Source: Undaria pinnatifida
Taxonomy: Eukaryota; Sar; Phaeophyceae; Laminariales; Alariaceae
NCBI GenBank assembly: GCA_012845835.1
Contig: JABAKD010000018.1
Location: 1,732,616 to 1,796,615, forward strand
Length of the DNA: 64,000 nucleotides
Direction of reading: 5' to 3'
The stretch's first letter is position 1; every line of letters starts with the position of its first letter. The notes under the pieces were generated by a model. That model ran no database searches and was not told the origin of the DNA. It was given only the letters and a program-made list of their open reading frames with translations. The position numbers and the translations under genes were made by a program. Below, piece by piece: positions 33,242-44,936 of the stretch.

Positions 33242-33622
33242 GTCCCTCCCCCCCTCCCCCCCTCCCGTCCCCCTATTGATCACAATCAGTCCCCCACGTC
33301 CTTCAAAACTCCGCCCTCCCCTCGCCGGTTTTTCGACTTGCAGGATTCACTTGATAAACTGATGCATTTCCTTCCACAGCTGTCACATTTTGTCCCCCTC
33401 AAAAACGGGTTTTATAGTTTCCGCGCACAGACCGACTAACATCACCCTGTTGACCCTGATATCTACACTGTAGTTTAAAGGGGAGTCGCCGACCTATATC
33501 CTTAATGAGGACACACAACCCGTAACACGCGCGATCGGAGTATCACACACAGCTTGCAAAGATGTTGAGTTTCGACAAAATATTCGATCTCACAGCTGGA
33601 GTGTATTTTAATTTTTATAATA
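33242..33622 (-). mobile_element. family A element end, copy A4
   Basis: An inverted copy that ends on the plus strand with GGAGTGTATTTTAATTTTTATAA. It contains the GTTTCCGCGCACAGAC, CCCTGTTGACCCTGATA and CGCGCGATCGGAGTATCACA blocks. Only one arm with one poly(C) monomer is present. Confidence 0.8.
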
Positions 33623-33873
33623 CATCAAGCGCTCAGAGACGGCCCCACGTCGTAGCCTGAGTGACCCGAGAAACTTGGGTGGTTGACGGCGACTTACGCA
33701 AGTAGGCTTGTCTGAACACGTCGGCTCTCAGGAGATTTCGACCCACCCGGGTATGCTTTATTATGCCCCTCTTGAAATTTGTTCGAGTCCCTTACGGATA
33801 TACTATCGTGACGTATGAAGAGTGGTTTTATATATTGTACAAATTGAAATGCTACAAAAAGGCTGAAAAAGGC

Positions 33874-34140
33874 ATTAAATTGTGAGACGTTTCGGAACTA
33901 GTAGATGAAAACGCTAAAGGCAAGCAACCCAAAAGGGGGGCGGGGAAAAACCCGCTTCCACCCCCCCCCCCCCCCGTCCCACCCCGCCCTCCCTGAAAAA
34001 GCCATTAAATTGTGAGACGTTTCGGAACTAGAAGATGAAAACGATAAAGGCAAGCAACCCAAAAGGGGGGCGGGGAAAAACCCGCTTCCACCCCCCCCCC
34101 CCCTCCCTCCCCCCCCCCCACCCCGCCCTCCCCCCCTTTT
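33874..34140. repeat. 120-base tandem duplication with poly(C) tails
   Basis: The ATTAAATTGTGAGACGTTTC unit starts at 33874 and 33994. Each copy runs through AAGGCAAGCAACCCAAAAGG and CGGGGAAAAACCCGCTTCCA into a poly(C) tract. Confidence 0.75.
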
Positions 34141-34199
34141 ACCCCTTTTGTCCCCTCTCCTTTCGTCCCCTCTCCCCCTTTCAGTTTCCCCTCCTCACC

Positions 34200-35019
34200 C
34201 AATAAACAGAAATATGCCACATGCGTCCACACACACAAGAAGTATAGTATAAGGCTGCGACCTTGTAAACCCTCGCCACAGACTCACTTAACCCCCCCCC
34301 TCCCCACCTTAGGTTAAAAAGATGTTATCAATCTTCACATGCTACGAAAGGCTAATGTACCCGTCCAATTGGTAGAAAATTCGAAACCAGTAGATAGACA
34401 AGAGACAAAGTACCGGATTCCCCCCCCCCGCGCCCCTCCCTCCCTTCCTAGCCGGTTAAAGATATATGTGCCACAGGTTTAACTCCTTTTCTCCCCCCCA
34501 CTACCCCACCGCCCCCCTCCCTCGCCGCAAAGAAACATGCCACAGGTTTAAACAAATGAAAATTATCATATGAGACAGCAATATCTGTCGCGTCAAACCT
34601 CCCACTACTTAGTCCACACCAAAGTATTCATTAAGCAGGCTAATCACATATTCAAAACATTGTAAACTTTCATTCTAAGGCTTCAACCCTTGCCTCGCGA
34701 AGTATTTCTATTCAACCCACACAGTGTAGCAAAATAATAAATACAGCCATAGTCAAACTATGAACAGTAACGGTATTATAAGTGTACTATGACACCACTA
34801 CAACCCATAGATGTCAAGGTTGGTTGTTGCATGCTTATCTTCAGGGATAAATATGCATTTAACCATACTTGACAAAATACGCGAGGGGGAAGGTTGAAAT
34901 TCCCAAACGTCCCTCGCAACTTCGTTTTTAGCCCCCCAAAGCAATTTTCTCGGCGTACATCAATACGTTTTGCAGATATGCGCAACAGGCCACCCCCCCA
35001 ACCACCGTAAACTAATATG
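34200..35019. other. intergenic, C-rich low complexity then unique sequence
   Basis: Interrupted poly(C) stretches (34290-34520) carry a repeated CCACAGGTTTAA motif, followed by AT-rich unique sequence. No exon was recognised. Confidence 0.5.
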
Positions 35020-35880
35020 TATTTGAAAACACCACTCTAAAACAACACGATAACGAAGTTTAGAATATCAACCAAAACATATATGTATAGCAACAACCAC
35101 GTGAACACAAAATAATACGTGTTCACAAACACCACTCTGAAACAACACGATAACGAAGCCTAAGAACATCAACCGAAACATACACGTGTAGCGACATTCA
35201 CGCGAACACAAAATATTACTTGTTCAAAAACACCACTCTTAAACAACACGATAACGAAGCCTAGAACATCAACCAAAACATACACGTGTAGCAACATCCA
35301 CGCGGACACAAATAATATGTATTTGAGAACACCATTCTGAAACAACACGATAACGAAGTCTAGAAGATCGACCGAAACATACACGTGTAGCAACATCCAC
35401 GCGGACACAAATAATATGTATTTGAGAACACCATTCTGAAACAACACGATAACGAAGTCTAGAATATCAACCAAAACATACACGTGTAGCAACATCCACG
35501 CAGATACAAATAACATATACGAAGTATTTGAGAACACCATTTTGAAACAACACGATAACGAAGTCTAGAACATCAACCAAAACATACACGTGTAGCATCA
35601 ACCACGCGGACACAAAACAATATGTATTCGAAAACACCATTCTGAAACAACACGATAACGAAGCCTAAGTACATCAACCAAAACATACACGTGTAGCAAC
35701 ATCCACGCGGACACAAATAACATGTATTTGAGAACACCATTCTGAAACAACACGATAGCAAAGTCTAGAACATCAACCAAAACATACACGTGTAGCAACA
35801 ACCACGCAGACACAAAATAATATGTATTCGAAAACACCATTCTGAAACAACACGATAACGAAGTCTAGAACATTAACCTA
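35020..35880. repeat. 99-base tandem repeat, about 9 copies
   Basis: Units contain CACCATTCTGAAACAACACG, ATAACGAAGTCTAGAACATC, AACCAAAACATACACGTGTA and GCAACATCCACGCGGACACA. Starts fall at about 35030, 35129, 35228, 35329, 35428, 35535, 35635, 35736 and 35836. The unit is a multiple of three, so the minus strand reads a hydrophobic 33-residue repeat (LFVSAWMLLHVYVLVDVL and FVIVLFQNGV) for one to three units at a time before frameshifts. Confidence 0.85.
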
Positions 35881-36059
35881 GAACGCCCACGCACTAAAAC
35901 CACATACACGTCTACATACGAAACCCAGTCAAAAGATAGAACCCATGTAACCTGGATTCCAAATTGGGGTCCCTACGACTCAGAAACATCGAATAGTCTA
36001 CATGTAGTCTTTACACACGCCTAAAATACGTCAAAACTGCTCGTTGCCAAATAACAGGT

Positions 36060-36240
36060 TTACCAAGAACGCAAGAACAAACCGAACAACGGGGTAGTCA
36101 TAGCAGCGCCTATCATTATAGCATTCGCCCACCGCATCACCTCCTTTGCAATTGGTTTTGGGCATCGGCGAACTGGGTCCAACGCATGCCCGTAGTGTCC
36201 TAGATGGAGGGAGGAGCGGTAAGAAAAATGAAGTGCGCTG
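36060..36240 (-). CDS. possible terminal exon, unknown product
   Basis: After the acceptor CCCTCCATCTAG the frame reads GHALDPVRRCPKPIAKEVMR and then a hydrophobic WANAIMIGAAMTTPLFGLFL before TAA. This would suit a membrane protein's C-terminus. No upstream exon was found and the family is unknown, so it may be a relic. Confidence 0.25.
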
Positions 36241-36855
36241 CTCGATAACCTGTTCCTGACCGTCGGTATACTGAACAATTTTCGGGCCGCGTCTCCTCTG
36301 TATCAGGTGTGTGAGGAATTTTATTTGTTGTTTTCAAGCAAGCCGTTGCGTTGGCATATACTACCTGGCTTGATGTTAAGGAAAGGAACACCACTCAGCG
36401 ATCATCAACTACGCGCTAGGGCATGTTTTCATGAGCACCACTAACAAGAGCACCAGACATGGACGCGACATCTTGTAAACACGCCTAAGCTAGGCAAGGT
36501 CTACTGACCAGAAAGTGTCCCCTCTTGGCCTGAGGGGGGCTGGTCAGCACCATTCAGGTGCTAGGAAAGGAGACATAAGTTGTTGTATTAGCTCCGAACA
36601 CAAGAGAACAATCGATCTTAACTTAATCCCCGAATCCCCATATCAGAATCCAGGAGAGGATAAGTATAAACCCTTACTACAGTAGTTGTCTTCATATCTA
36701 GATAACGTTCACATACCACATCAGATCCTCAACAGTCAATCACCACCAAGAAGATCAACTGTCGTGTCTTACCAACAACACTACACACTCTCTGGTGCTC
36801 CACTGTCCACAATCTACAGGACCACAACATCTTCGACGATAATGGGGAGAAAACA
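36241..36855. other. intergenic, nothing recognised
   Basis: AT-balanced sequence without long open frames, repeats or splice-bounded exons that I can support. Confidence 0.4.
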
Positions 36856-37165
36856 GGGCGTATAATCGTACACTAGATAATAACAATGTGAAAAAGAAGT
36901 ACAGACATATATGTTTACACTGCAGTAGACCACACTACAAACCTATTACGTAGGGTATTTCGTGCCTCCGGCCGCTTGTATGATCGCCTGACAACCTCTA
37001 CCAAACGCAATAGCATATCCCTAACGAAGTAAAGTCACCCTCGCGTTCAATAGTGGTGACATCGCATGCCCACGTCACCCCACTTGGTGTATTTGTAATA
37101 TGTATCTCTGTCTTATAGTTGGCGACCTCAGAGCCGCACATCGGCATGGTAAAAATCATAGGCGT
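36856..37165 (+). mobile_element. fragment of the family A internal core
   Basis: This aligns with the cores at 38260-38760 and 40215-40850. Shared blocks are AATTTGAAAA-like, ACGTAGGGTATTTCGT, TGATCGCCT-CCAACCT, CTAACGAAGTAA and AATATGTATCTCTGTCTTAT. It abuts the A5 left terminus and ends in GGCGTAAAATCGTAC, similar to its own start GGCGTATAATCGTACAC. Confidence 0.6.
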
Positions 37166-37177
37166 AAAATCGTACAT

Positions 37178-39736
37178 ATATTATAAAAAATGAAAATGCA
37201 CTCCAGCTGTGAGATCGAAGATTTCGTCGAAACTCATCTTTGCAAGCTGTGTGTGATACTCCGATCGCGCGTATTACGGGTTGTGTGTCCTCATTAAGGA
37301 TATAGGTCGGCGACTCCCCTTACAACTACAGTGTAGCTATCAGGGTCAACAGGGTGATGTTAGTCAGTCTGTGCGCGGAAACTATAAAACCCGTTTCTGA
37401 GGGGGACAAAATCTGACAGCTGCGGAGGGAAATGTATTCGTTTATCAAGTGAATCCTGTAAGTCGAATAACCGGTGAGGGGGGGGGGCGGAGTTTTGAAG
37501 GACGTAGGGGCCTGGTTTTGATCAAAAGCGAGCGGAGTTGGAGGGGGGGGGGGGATGGGAGGGGGGGGGACTGGGGGGGGGGGGGAGGGGACGGGCGGGC
37601 AATTTGTGCGTGGAAGCAATAAATCCTTCTATGGGGATAACTCTGACTGTTTTGGGAAAAAAAAAAAATGCACCAGTTTATCATAGAGGGGGGGGTTGGG
37701 GCGGGGGTGGGGCGTGTGGAGCAGCTCAATCTGTGCGTGGAAACTACACACTTTTTTGAGGGGATAAATGTGAAGGTTTTGGAAAGAATGCATCAGCTTA
37801 TCATGTACATCCTGGGGTAAGTCGTACAATCAGTGAGTAGAGAGAGGGCGAAGTGTTCGAGGGGGTGGGGGTGGGATGGGGTGGGGTTAGGGTTAGGGGT
37901 TTGGGGAGGTGGGGGATGGGGGCGGCGGGAGGTGGGGGGGGGGAGGAAGGGTTTCAGGTGAGGGGTTCGTTATACGTGTGGTGCTAGGGCTAGGCGATGG
38001 TGCGGGTGGTGGGGAAGAAGGGGGCGTTCGGGGCGGGGGGGGGGGGGAGCAGCGGCATGGATGGCTCTAGAAAGATAATGAGGTGATATCCAGTGCGTGA
38101 AGTGTTTATTAATCTGGCGGATTTCGATATTAGGTGGGGCGTTTGAGCAAGGGAGAGCGAGAAGGGGGGGGGGAGATTTTTGGGGAGGTTTAGGTCACAA
38201 ATAATATTCAAATACACTTCGGCTGTGAGATCAAAGATATGTAGGGGCTTGTTATACGCGTGGTGAGACAATAATAATTTGAAAAGGAGGTACAAACAGA
38301 TATGTTAAAATTGCGGCAAACCGCACTACCAATTTATTACGTAGGGTCCGTACATACCGTCTGCATGATCGCCTCCCAACCTATGCCAACCGAAGTATGA
38401 CTTACGAAGTGTCGCAATTGAGCGCGTGTACACTAAGCGTTCCTTTCAAAGAGCTGACGATTCGCATTTTTCCCTTTCGTTCTCAATGGCGATGACATTG
38501 CATGACCACATCACCTCGCCTGTTGTATTTGGCAATAATATGTATCTCTTTCTTATAATTAGCGATGTCAGAAAATATTGGTATCTACATGATTGTACCT
38601 ATCGATTGAAATATTCTATCTCTCGATCCATGTACAATAACAAATTGTGAAGCTTTTAACACGTGGTTTACTACACACCTAAGAACTGGGTTGCATACTA
38701 CATGTAACATCAAACCTTCTAGAATAGTACACATTACCAGGCGGGTGATACGAAGGGGTGTCTTCTTGCTACAACCGTCAGATTCGACCCCTTTAAGGGT
38801 TTATAGTTTCCGCGCACAAATTGAAATGTCCCGCCCCCCGCCCCCCCCCCCCCCCGATCCCTCTTGTTCAAACGCTCAACCCAAAATCAAAATTTACCAG
38901 AGTAGTAAACACTACCAGCCAACTGATAGCATCTCATTATCCTTCTAGCCATCCATGCCGTAGCTCCAACTCATCTCCGCCCTCCCCACCCCCACCCCCA
39001 CCCCCCCCACCACCCCTTTTTTTTTCCCCTCGCTCTCTCTTGCTGAAACGCCCCACCCAATATCGAAATCCGCCAGAGTAACAAACACTTCCACGCCCTG
39101 AATATCGCCGCATTATATTTTTAGAGCCGTCAATGCCGCTGCTGCAATTCCCCCCCCCCCCCGCCCCCAACGCCCCCTCCTTCCCCACCACCCTCAACAT
39201 CGCCTAGACCTAGCACCACGCGTATAGCAAACCCCTACATCTATACGACCTAACCCCCCCCCCCCCCCCCCCCCTCGCCAGCCGCATCCCCCCCCACCTC
39301 CCCCACAAGAAGGATTCAAAGTTTCCACGCACAAATTGAGCTGCCCCGCCTGTCCCTCCCCCCACTCCCCCCCTCCCGCCCCCCTTTGATCAAAACCAGG
39401 CCCCCACGTCCTTAACAACTCCGCCCTCCCCTCGCCTGTTATTCGACTTATAGGATTCACTTGATAAACTTATGCATTTCCTTCCACAGCTGTCAGATTT
39501 TGTCTCCCTCAGAAACGGGTTTTATAGTTTCCGCGCACAGACTGCCTAACATCACCCTGTGGACCCTGATAGCTACACTGCTGTAGTTGCAAGGGGAGTC
39601 GCCGACCTATATTCCTAATGAGGACACACAACCCGCAATACGCGCGATCGGAGAATAATCACACACAGCTTGCAAAGATGAGTTTCGACAAAATATTCGA
39701 TCTCACGTCTGGAGCGTATTTTATTTTTTATAATAT
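37178..39736. mobile_element. complete family A foldback element, copy A5
   Basis: The left terminus TATTATAAAAAATGAAAATG and the right terminus (AAAATACGCTCCAGACGTGA in inverted orientation) bound 2.56 kb. The arms (37178 to about 38260 and about 38780-39736) are inverted versions of each other. Each holds the terminal block plus several diverged monomers of the GTGCGTGGAAACTA...GGGGATAAATCTGA...CATCAGTTTATCA type, separated by poly(G) or poly(C). The core (38260-38760) is unique to the family and has no transposase-like frame, so the element is probably non-autonomous. Confidence 0.75.
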
Positions 39737-40214
39737 AATCTATACGTACTACACAGTAAGAGACAGATAATTTCGGACACCAGTCATAATGTTACTTATA
39801 TTATTGAATTCTGCAAGCGCCCGAGGTTGGGTTCTGTCGACAGGTATAGACACATGTGACCACGGACTTGATTATGCGAGTTAATGTGAGAACAAAAACA
39901 ACAACATGTATGTAACCACATCTATCTTGAGGTTTTGGTACTGTGTTGGGAAATAAATAGGTTTAGACTAGAGTTCCATCTTAGATATTGTGGTAAAATG
40001 CATTATTTTGTATCTCCTATTATAACCAAATAAATGGTGAGGGACATTTGGGTTTTTCAATGTTCCCCATCACAGTCAATTCAGGTATCATGCGCTAATA
40101 TTCGCAGGAGTATTGGTGTATAGTATGATACCTTCCTTGGTTGTACTCTATTCTACTCAAATTATTTTTTGTGTCACTTTAAGGCGCTGTACGAATAGAA
40201 TATATAGTTTTTAG
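39737..40214. other. intergenic between A5 and A6
   Basis: AT-rich sequence. A short dispersed repeat, TGTGACCACGGACTTGATTA plus GCGAGTTAATGT (39858-39905), recurs at 47331-47378. No gene seen. Confidence 0.5.
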
Positions 40215-42312
40215 GGGTTTGATGTATGATACAATTTGAGAAGGAAGCACAGGCAGATGTGTTAAAATTGCGGTAAACCACCTTACCAACCCATTACGTG
40301 GGGTATTTCGTACATACCGTCTGCTTGATCGCCTCCCAACCTATGCCAAGCGAAGTATGACTAACGAGGTAACGTAATTGAGCGTGGGTATACCAAGTAT
40401 GACTAACGAGGTAACGTAATTAAGCGCGTGTATACCAAGCGTTCCTGAAAAACACTGACGACTTGCATTTCTCCCTCTAGTGCTCAATAGCGGAGACAGT
40501 GCATGGCCACATCACCTCGCATGTTGTATTTGGCAATGCATATCTCTGTCGTATAATTAGCGATGTCAGACAATAATGGTAAATATATGATGGTGGTGAC
40601 AAACAGTGCATGACCACATCACCTCGCCTGTTGTATTTGGTAATACGTATCTCTTTCTTATAATTAGCGATGTCAGAAAATAATGATAACTACAAATATT
40701 CTATAAAATATTCTAGCTTTCGATCCATGTACACCAACAAATTATGAAGATTTAACACGTTATTTACTACACTTAAACACTGGGTTGCATACTGCATCTA
40801 ACATCAAACCTTCTAGAATAGTAAACATTACCAGGCAGATGATATAAAGGGATGTCTTCTTGCTACAATCGTCAGGCTTGTCCCCTTTGAGGATTTATAG
40901 TTTCCGCGCACATATTGAAATGTCCCGCCCCCCGCCCCCCCTCTCCCCCCCCCCTCCCCCGATCCCTCTTGTTAAAAAAAAACCCACACCTTCCCCCCCC
41001 CCCCCCTCCCCCGATCCCTCCCCCCCCCCCCCTTTCCGCCTAGTTTGTCCAAACGCCCCACTCACAATCGAAATCGGCCAGAGTAATAAACACCTATACG
41101 CAGTTGATATCACGTCATTATATTTTTGACCATCCATGACGTAGTTTTCGTTCTTTCCCCCCACCCCCCTCAACCCCCCTCCAACGCCCCATCTTTTCCA
41201 ACCACCCGCACGATCGCCTAGACCTAGCACCACGCGTATAACAAGCCCCTACATATCTTTGATCTCACAGCCGAAGTGTATTTGAATATTATTTGTGACC
41301 TAAACCTCCTCAAAAATCCCCCCCCCCCTTCTCGCTCTCCCTTGCTCAAACGCCCCACCTAATATCGAAATCCGCCAGATTAATAAACACTTCACGCACT
41401 GGATATCACCTCATTAACTTTCTAGAGCCATCCATGCCGCTGCTTCCCCCCCCCCCCCGCCCCGAACGCCCCCTTCTTCCCCACCACCCGCACCATCGCC
41501 TAGACCTAGCACCACACGTAAAACAAACCCCTCACCTGAAACCCTTCCTCCCCCCCCCCCCCCCCCCCCGCCCCCACCCCCCACCTCCCCAAACCCCTAA
41601 CCGTAACCCCACCCCATCCCAACCCCACCCCCTCGAACACTCCGCCCTCTCTCTACTCACTGATTGTACGACTCACCCCAGGATGTACATGATAAGCTGA
41701 TGCATTCTTTTCAAAACCTTCACATTTATCCCCTCAAAATAATGTATAGCTTCCACGCACAGATTGAGCTGCCCCACCCGACCCACCCCCGCCCCAACCC
41801 CCCCCCTTATGATAAACTGGTGCATTTTTTTTTTTTTCCCAAAACCGTCAGAGTTATCCCCTTAAAAGGATTTATTGCTTCCACGCACAAATTGCCAGCC
41901 CGTCCCCCCCCCCCCCCCCCCAGTCCCCTCCCCTCCCATTCTCCACCCCCTCCAACCCCGCTCGCTTTTGATCAAAACCAGGCCCCCACGTCCTTCAAAA
42001 CTCCGCCGCCCCCTCACCGGTTGTTCGACTTACAGGATTCACTTGATAAACGAATACATTTTCCTCCGCGGCTGTCAGATTTTGTCCCCCTCAGAAACGG
42101 GTTTTATAGTTTCCGCGCACAGACTGACTAACATCACCCTGTTGACCCTGATAGCTACACTGCAGTTGTAAGGGGAGTCGCCGACCTATATCCTTAATGA
42201 GGACACACAACTCGTAATGCGCGCGGTCGGAGTATCACACAAAGCTTGCAAAGATGAGTTTCGACGAAATCTTCGATCTCACAGCTGGAGTGTATTTTCA
42301 TTTTTTATAATA
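40215..42312 (-). mobile_element. family A element, copy A6 (core plus right arm)
   Basis: The core (40215-40850) carries a local duplication of TATGACTAACGAGGTAACGT (40355 and 40402) and another of the CCACATCACCTCGC...TTGTATTTGG block. A right arm of about 1.45 kb follows, with at least five monomers and long poly(C) tracts, ending in GGAGTGTATTTTCATTTTTT. The left arm is missing. Confidence 0.75.
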
Positions 42313-42349
42313 TTTCAGCAGTGGTGGATCATGGATACATTTAAGCTAG

Positions 42350-42770
42350 CCTTTTGCGCGTTGAAAACATACACGCAGCAGTTACAAACCAGCCATTTTT
42401 ATGGATAGCGGGTTGTCGTTCGATGCCTCTTCGGAAGTGTATGGGGGGGAGGACTTGGCCCTTGCGGTTGGAAGTGGCAAGCTCAAGGGTGGAAGAGGTT
42501 GTGTTTTTGGGGAGGGGGTGTAGAGGGCAGGGTCACAGAGAGAGCGAGACGGCGGGAATTCTGCCCCTGCCACGACCGACAGCATCAGCCAGCAACACCG
42601 CACAGCCTTCTGCGCGTTGAAACATACACGCAGCCGTTACAAATCAGCCATTTATATGGATAGCGGGTTGTCGTTCGATGCCTCTTCGGAGGTGTAGACT
42701 GTATGGGGGGGAGGACTTAGCCCTTGCGGCTAGAGGGGGCAGGGCCAGGAGAACAGGGAGGTACATCTAG
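42350..42770 (+). repeat. direct duplication of about 150 bases
   Basis: GCGCGTTGAAAACATACACG...TGGATAGCGGGTTGTCGTTC...CTCTTCGGA is present at 42356 and again at 42611. The first copy contains a 40-codon frame (42401-42523). Confidence 0.7.
42401..42523 (+). CDS. candidate small ORF, 40 codons
   Basis: ATG to TAG reads MDSGLSFDASSEVYGGEDLA, then a Gly/Lys-rich tail (GSGKLKGGRG) and ends GEGV. Composition is protein-like. The second copy of the duplicated segment keeps the same start and 13 codons, then stops after SSEV. No family is known; it could be chance. Confidence 0.25.
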   Translation: MDSGLSFDASSEVYGGEDLALAVGSGKLKGGRGCVFGEGV

Positions 42771-42951
42771 TATTATTCGTGGTTTTTGGTTGGTGGAAAC
42801 ATCGTTTCACGCTTTCATCTGGATGTTGTGTTATTTCATCATGTTTATGGTTTTTGACACTCACACGCTACATTGTCAGATGGCAAATGAAATAAAACTA
42901 AAAATACATTTAAGCTCCTGCATTTTAACAATCGTTTAATCTTATTTAAAA

Positions 42952-43500
42952 TATTGTAAAAATGAAAATACACTCCAGCTGTGAGATCGAAGATTTCGTC
43001 GAAACTCATCTTTGCAAGCTGTGTGTGATACTCCGATCGCGCGTATTACGATTTGTGTGTCCTCATAAAGGATTTAGGTCGGCGACTCCCCTTACAACTA
43101 CAGTGTAGCTATCAGGGTCAACAGGGTGATGTTAGTCAGTCTGTGTGCGGAAACTATAAAACCCGTTTCTGAGGGGGACAAAATCTGACAGCTGTGTAGG
43201 GAAATGTATTCGTTTATCAAGTGAACCTTGTAAGTCGAATAACCGGTGAGGGGGGGGGGGGCGGAGTTTTGAAGGACGTGGGGGCCTGGTTTTGATCAAA
43301 AGCGAGCGAGGTTGGATGGGGGGGGAAATGGGAGGGGGGGGGACTGGGGGGGAGGGGGGGGGGGGGGGGGGGCGGGCAATTTGTGCATGTAAGTTATAAA
43401 TCCTTTCAAGGGGATAAATCTGACGGTTTTGGCACAGTTTATTATTGGGGGGGGGGGGGGTTGGGGCGGGGGGGGGGCGTGTGGGGCAGCTCAATCTGTG
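42952..43500 (+). mobile_element. family A element end, copy A7, running into the gap
   Basis: Terminal AAAATACACTCCAGCTGTGA, all conserved blocks and two poly(G) monomers are present up to the first N. The sequence after the gap does not match the family, so the remaining arm is either in the gap or absent. Confidence 0.8.
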
Positions 43501-44000
43501 NNNNNNNNNNNNNNNNNNNNNNNNNNNNNNNNNNNNNNNNNNNNNNNNNNNNNNNNNNNNNNNNNNNNNNNNNNNNNNNNNNNNNNNNNNNNNNNNNNNN
43601 NNNNNNNNNNNNNNNNNNNNNNNNNNNNNNNNNNNNNNNNNNNNNNNNNNNNNNNNNNNNNNNNNNNNNNNNNNNNNNNNNNNNNNNNNNNNNNNNNNNN
43701 NNNNNNNNNNNNNNNNNNNNNNNNNNNNNNNNNNNNNNNNNNNNNNNNNNNNNNNNNNNNNNNNNNNNNNNNNNNNNNNNNNNNNNNNNNNNNNNNNNNN
43801 NNNNNNNNNNNNNNNNNNNNNNNNNNNNNNNNNNNNNNNNNNNNNNNNNNNNNNNNNNNNNNNNNNNNNNNNNNNNNNNNNNNNNNNNNNNNNNNNNNNN
43901 NNNNNNNNNNNNNNNNNNNNNNNNNNNNNNNNNNNNNNNNNNNNNNNNNNNNNNNNNNNNNNNNNNNNNNNNNNNNNNNNNNNNNNNNNNNNNNNNNNNN
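43501..44000. other. assembly gap (500 N)
   Basis: Exactly 500 N, probably a nominal gap size. The left flank is a poly(G)-rich family A monomer, a likely reason for the assembly break. Confidence 0.98.
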
Positions 44001-44061
44001 CTCCGCGGCGGCTGACGCTGCCCGCTATACGCTCGCGCAAGGCAAGGAAGAATGCAACTAA
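44001..44061 (+). CDS. possible 3' end of a gene lying in the gap
   Basis: The first bases after the gap read SAAADAARYTLAQGKEECN and then TAA, in GC-rich codons like those of the other exons. It could be the last exon of a gene whose remainder is unsequenced. A 20-codon frame is weak evidence on its own. Confidence 0.25.
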
Positions 44062-44703
44062 ACATATGTAAAGGGGGCAGAAAGATCAGGCCCATGATTT
44101 GGTGCGAACAGCGGTTTGATAATGCCAAGAGCTGCTTGTGCAGAGCAAATTGCCCTGTTGTGCTCAGCTGTGCTTGTGTGCTGTTGTTACCGGTGTTACG
44201 TTCTGATCGGCAGTGTGGGGGTAATTTGCGTGGGGAAAAAACAGGGGGCCGTGAAAGATTTTTTTTTTTTCTTTTTTTTTCATCCTCCGGCGGATGGGGA
44301 AAATAAATGCCGTGAAAGATCAAATATCAAATACATGTAGAAAAAAAGAGAGAGGAAAAGATGAACGAAAACTGGTACACAAACGAAAGTGTATGGAGCA
44401 TAAGCTTTTTTTACCCGGATCCCCAGAAGGATCTAAAAAAAAAAAAAAAAATAAATAAAAGGAGTACTCCGTACACAACAACACGCATTATACGTACCCG
44501 GTACTGCTCTATGCAGTATGTTCGAAAGAAAGCACACAGCGCAGCGAAGGGCACGGCACCACACCGCACGGCTCCGCACGGCGCTACGCTGCGCTCCTGG
44601 GCCCTATATAATATAGCCGGGCCGATCTCAGCTGGGCGTGCATGTGATCCACCAGCGTAGTATCTGATGGTATGTATGTACAAACCTGTGGTGTAGTAGT
44701 ACT

Positions 44704-44714
44704 GGTATATAAAG
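44704..44714 (+). promoter_or_regulatory. possible TATA box
   Basis: GGTATATAAAGC is a good TATA-type motif, but no transcript start or confident first exon follows within 100 bases. It is listed only as a candidate. It lies 1.45 kb upstream of the proposed start of the Patched-like gene. Confidence 0.2.
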
Positions 44715-44936
44715 CTTTAGCTCACCACACTTCCACGTATTTTCATACGCGTCGTGTGTCGATTTAACTCAGCTGCTTTCGCAGCCCAACGCTAGCTGGC
44801 GCACCCTTCGGTCCTAAATTCGTCGATTTCACAGCTAGCTGGCGACGACGTTGAAATATTTTTTTCAGGGAAAAAAAAATGTGTCGCCACCGCTGTGGAA
44901 GGTATACAGATAGGATCATAGTCTACATCTTCAAGT

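Noticed and set aside
43132-44323. Frames of 200-300 codons spanning 43501-44000
   Set aside because: Most of each frame is N. Real sequence on either side is poly(G)/poly(C) repeat.
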